In this document: one piece after another, positions 23,739 to 25,882 of the stretch
Layout: every line of letters starts with the position of its first letter
How positions within the stretch are numbered: the stretch's first letter is position 1
DNA from: SZUA-426 sp041666155
GTDB taxonomy: Bacteria; Spirochaetota; Spirochaetia; Treponematales; Breznakiellaceae
Direction of reading: 5' to 3'
DNA: 25,882 nt
Assembly: GCA_041666155.1 (NCBI GenBank)
Contig: JBAYHM010000021.1
Location: 1 to 25,882, forward strand
Translations under genes and position numbers: made by a program
Notes under the pieces: generated by a model
The model's input: the letters and a program-made list of their open reading frames with translations, nothing else
The model's database searches: none
Told to the model about the DNA's origin: nothing

Positions 23739-25019
23739 TCAACGACTCATGAGGTTCGGGATGAACGTAATAGTCCCCGGAATATACGTGATGATAAAAA
23801 GCACCACAATCATTATGAGAACATTCGGGAGTATCGCTTTTGAAAGTTCCGCGACGGTCAATTTCGAAATGCTGCAACCTACATAGAGGATATTACCGAC
23901 CGGCGGGGTGATAAGGCCGATACACAAATTGACAACCAGGACGCAACCGAAATAAACAGGGTCCAATCCGAATTTCGTGACGATGGGTAAAAGCATCGGC
24001 CCCATGATGAGCAAAGCGGGCGTCAAATCCATAACGCAGCCGACTAAGAGAAGCAGAATATTGACCACCAGCATCAGGATATAACGATTGTCCCCAGCCA
24101 ACGAAAGGACGGCGGATGACAGCATCGCGGGGACTTGCGCCGTAGTAATATAGTACGCGGCGGCGGTCGCGGCCCCGCAGACCAACATTACGACCGCGGT
24201 GCTTTTAGCCGCCCCGATAAAGATCGCGGGCAGATCCGAAAGCTTAAGCTCTTTATAAATAAAGAACGAAACGAGAAAAGCGTATACTACGGCGATTACG
24301 GCAGCTTCGGTCGGAGTGTAAATTCCAAAAATAATTCCGCCCAGAATAATCGCGGGAAGCAGCAATGCCCAGAAAGCCTCAAGCGTTGCCCGAAATACCA
24401 CGGAAATACTGAAGGTACCGTCCGCTTTGTAATTCTTGCCTCTGGTATGAATGAACCAGCCGATCATAAGTCCGAAACCGATGAGAATGCCGGGAACAAT
24501 TCCTCCGAGGAACAACTTGACGATGGACACATTCGCGATGACTCCGTAAATAATCATCGGAATGCTTGGGGGGATGATCGGTCCGATACAACCCGAGGCG
24601 CAAAACAAAGCGGTGCTTTTTTTCGGATCATAGCCTTCGTCCCGCATGATCGGATAGAGTATCGATCCGATAGCGGAGGTGTCGGCGACCGCCGACCCGG
24701 AAACGCCGGCAAATAGCATACTCGCCAAAACAGTCACATAACCCAAGCCCCCCGCGACATGGCCCAGAAGCGCTCTGGCGAAAAGAACAATCCGCTTGGA
24801 AATACCCCCGACGTTCATCAATTCCCCCGCCAGGAGAAAAAAAGGAATCGCCATCAAAGGGAAACTATCTATTCCGCGTACTATGTTCTGAATCAGCAGC
24901 GCCGCGCTCACGGAGGACATCGAGTACATGAGAACCATCGCCGTCAAAACCAGGGCGAACGCGATGGGAACGCTCATCAAAACAAACCCGAATAACGAGA
25001 CAAGGAATATCGTCAGCAT
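23739..25019 (-). CDS. TRAP transporter large permease subunit, DctM type
   Basis: This 426-residue, very hydrophobic inner-membrane protein has about twelve membrane segments, typical of the DctM (SiaM) large subunit that moves the solute using the sodium or proton gradient. It has the features of that family: an early PIAFALVLTAMVLMY, FPLMAIPFFLLAGELM, the AGVSGSAVADTSAIGS loop, GCIGPIIPPSIPMIIYG and a C-terminal GLITPPVGNILYVG. Its ATG overlaps the dctQ stop by one base (TGATG), with a G-rich stretch five bases upstream. A hairpin follows. The transported solute is not evident; the neighbouring sugar kinase and aldolase suggest a sugar, polyol or sugar acid. Confidence 0.95.
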   Translation of the reverse strand: MLTIFLVSLFGFVLMSVPIAFALVLTAMVLMYSMSSVSAALLIQNIVRGIDSFPLMAIPFFLLAGELMNVGGISKRIVLFARALLGHVAGGLGYVTVLASMLFAGVSGSAVADTSAIGSILYPIMRDEGYDPKKSTALFCASGCIGPIIPPSIPMIIYGVIANVSIVKLFLGGIVPGILIGFGLMIGWFIHTRGKNYKADGTFSISVVFRATLEAFWALLLPAIILGGIIFGIYTPTEAAVIAVVYAFLVSFFIYKELKLSDLPAIFIGAAKSTAVVMLVCGAATAAAYYITTAQVPAMLSSAVLSLAGDNRYILMLVVNILLLLVGCVMDLTPALLIMGPMLLPIVTKFGLDPVYFGCVLVVNLCIGLITPPVGNILYVGCSISKLTVAELSKAILPNVLIMIVVLFIITYIPGTITFIPNLMSR

Positions 25020-25546
25020 CAGTTCGCCCCCAACGCTTTATTCGCTATCAGCTTCTTCACGTCTTCCGCAAGTTTCAGAAGACCCTCTAAAAACATTAAC
25101 GCGGTACTTATCGGGGCAACCATGTAGACATACCCGTATGGTATCGGGACCGCGGAGGAAACCCAGCCGGACTGGAGACTATCCAGCGTCATATCGAATC
25201 CTCCTTTCGTCATGAACGCGAGCGCCGCGAGGACGAAAAGATCCGCGATAACGAGTAAAATCAAGGACGCAAACCGCGGTAGGTATTTGTGTAAAACGTC
25301 GAGACCCAAGTGCTCGTTTTTTAGGTAAGCGATGACCGCCCCTAAAAAGGCCAGCCAAATGAGCATGAACCGAGATACTTCTTCAGACCAACCAATAGAT
25401 ATTTGAAGAAAATACCGAGAGATGACATTGCCGAACACCAAGAAAACCATACATGCCAAAAGAGAAGCGATCAGGAAATTGATTACTCGCTCAAACGCTT
25501 TCTTAACGGTATCAATCGCTGAACGGCCTTTTTCAGAATCAGCCAT
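25019..25546 (-). CDS. TRAP transporter small permease subunit, DctQ type
   Basis: This 175-residue protein has four membrane segments, of which FLIASLLACMVFLVFGNVIS is the first, followed by SRYFLQISIGWSEEVSRFMLIW, the DctQ hallmark around the second helix. It pairs with DctM to form the TRAP membrane unit. The open frame extends upstream to 25624, but a GGAGG six bases before the ATG at 25546 fixes the start. The longer form would add 26 basic residues encoded across the intergenic hairpin. The size then matches the family. Confidence 0.93.
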   Translation of the reverse strand: MADSEKGRSAIDTVKKAFERVINFLIASLLACMVFLVFGNVISRYFLQISIGWSEEVSRFMLIWLAFLGAVIAYLKNEHLGLDVLHKYLPRFASLILLVIADLFVLAALAFMTKGGFDMTLDSLQSGWVSSAVPIPYGYVYMVAPISTALMFLEGLLKLAEDVKKLIANKALGAN

Positions 25547-25597
25547 CGCAAGCCTCCTACGCCGAATCGGCGATTTCTTATACCCGTATACGCGAAT

Positions 25598-25620
25598 CGG
25601 CGGGCCCTTCGGGCCCGCCG
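25598..25620 (-). other. Very stable GC hairpin between dctP and dctQ
   Basis: A perfect 10-bp, all G-C inverted repeat (25598-25607 with 25611-25620) closes a 3-base loop seven bases after the dctP stop codon. No T-run follows. In TRAP operons a hairpin here commonly keeps the binding-protein message more abundant than the permease message; this role is inferred. Confidence 0.6.
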
Positions 25621-25626
25621 ACACTC

Positions 25627-25881
25627 TTACTTCGCGCCGGCAACCGCTGCCTGGAATTCGGCAATCAGTTCCTTTCCGATTTTAGGAATCCATTCGTCGT
25701 AAACGGGTTTGGTCGCATCTTGGAACGCTTTCTTTTGTTCAGGCGTCAGCTCAGTCACGGTCATTCCGGCCGCGCGGAGCTTCTCGACCATTTCGTTATT
25801 CATTTTTCGGTTTAACTCACGTTCGAACTTTGAAGCCTTCACCGCCGCTTCCATGAACACTTTTTGATCTTCAGCGGGGAA
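25627..25881 (-). CDS. TRAP transporter solute-binding protein, C-terminal end; 5' part outside window
   Basis: The last 84 codons of a DctP-type periplasmic binding protein are visible, running off the right edge. They read FPAEDQKVFMEAAVKASKFE, then helices with LRAAGMTVTELTPEQKKAF and a final WIPKIGKELIAEFQAAVAG. This is the usual DctP C-terminus ('..L.EDQ..(V/I)..AA..A', then 'G..V..L....(R/K)..F'). It is first of dctP-dctQ-dctM, and the next gene begins 80 bp downstream after the GC hairpin. Signal peptide and ligand residues are outside the window, so the solute cannot be judged. Confidence 0.88.
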   Translation of the reverse strand, partial: FPAEDQKVFMEAAVKASKFERELNRKMNNEMVEKLRAAGMTVTELTPEQKKAFQDATKPVYDEWIPKIGKELIAEFQAAVAGAK

Positions 25882-25882
25882 C

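Noticed and set aside
1..25882. CRISPR arrays, tRNA/rRNA genes, insertion sequences or integrase genes
   Set aside because: No regularly spaced repeats, no tRNA-like cloverleaf or rRNA stretch, and no transposase or recombinase motifs were seen while reading both strands.

Overview
The window is 25.9 kb of gene-dense bacterial DNA with short intergenic gaps and heavy translational coupling. Its gene content fits a free-living or gut-associated fermentative bacterium, with TRAP and ABC solute uptake, sugar-acid catabolism, a PIN-PhoH protein and a HisKA_2 sensor kinase. A spirochaete of the Treponema type is my best guess, with low confidence because no rRNA or other marker gene is present. 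By eye, base composition is mosaic. The left half (Wadjet, ade, ABC operon) is rich in GCG/CGC codons, while the kinase/sensor, phoH and TRAP stretches are visibly more AT-rich.

Layout. (1) 1-560, plus: the 3' end of purD. (2) 517-7078, minus: a complete four-gene Wadjet-type SMC anti-plasmid cassette in the order jetA-jetB-jetC-jetD, every junction overlapping or abutting. Its last gene runs tail to tail into purD with a 44-bp overlap. (3) 7118-8461, minus: an M20-family amidohydrolase. It is divergent, across a 138-bp AT-rich control region, from (4) 8600-14261, plus: adenine deaminase followed by a complete PotBCAD-type ABC importer, ended by a 13-bp perfect hairpin. (5) 14363-17486, plus: a membrane PAS/HisKA_2 histidine kinase overlapping a periplasmic binding protein of the TrpX/ABC_sub_bind type, with no response regulator or permease alongside. 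(6) 17553-19052, plus: a tagaturonate reductase (UxaB type). (7) 19075-20406, minus: a PIN-PhoH ATPase with a very good promoter almost touching its start codon. (8) 20554-23556, minus: an FGGY sugar kinase, class II aldolase and HAD phosphatase operon, with a palindrome sitting on its -10 box. (9) 23739-25881, minus: a TRAP transporter (dctP 3' end, dctQ, dctM) feeding into the same direction.

How they work together. The Wadjet cassette is the defence module: JetABC forms an SMC/kleisin/KITE loop-extruding complex, and JetD is the Toprim-fold nuclease that cuts small circular DNA. The ade-ABC block looks like import plus deamination of a nitrogenous solute; the substrate is not shown by the sequence. 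The TRAP genes, kinase, aldolase, HAD phosphatase and nearby UxaB look like an uptake and breakdown route for a sugar acid or ketose via a phosphorylated intermediate split by the aldolase. Several start codons are refined here from Shine-Dalgarno placement: jetB at 5660, M20 at GTG 8461, ade at TTG 8600, phoH at 20406, the FGGY kinase at 23556 and dctQ at 25546.
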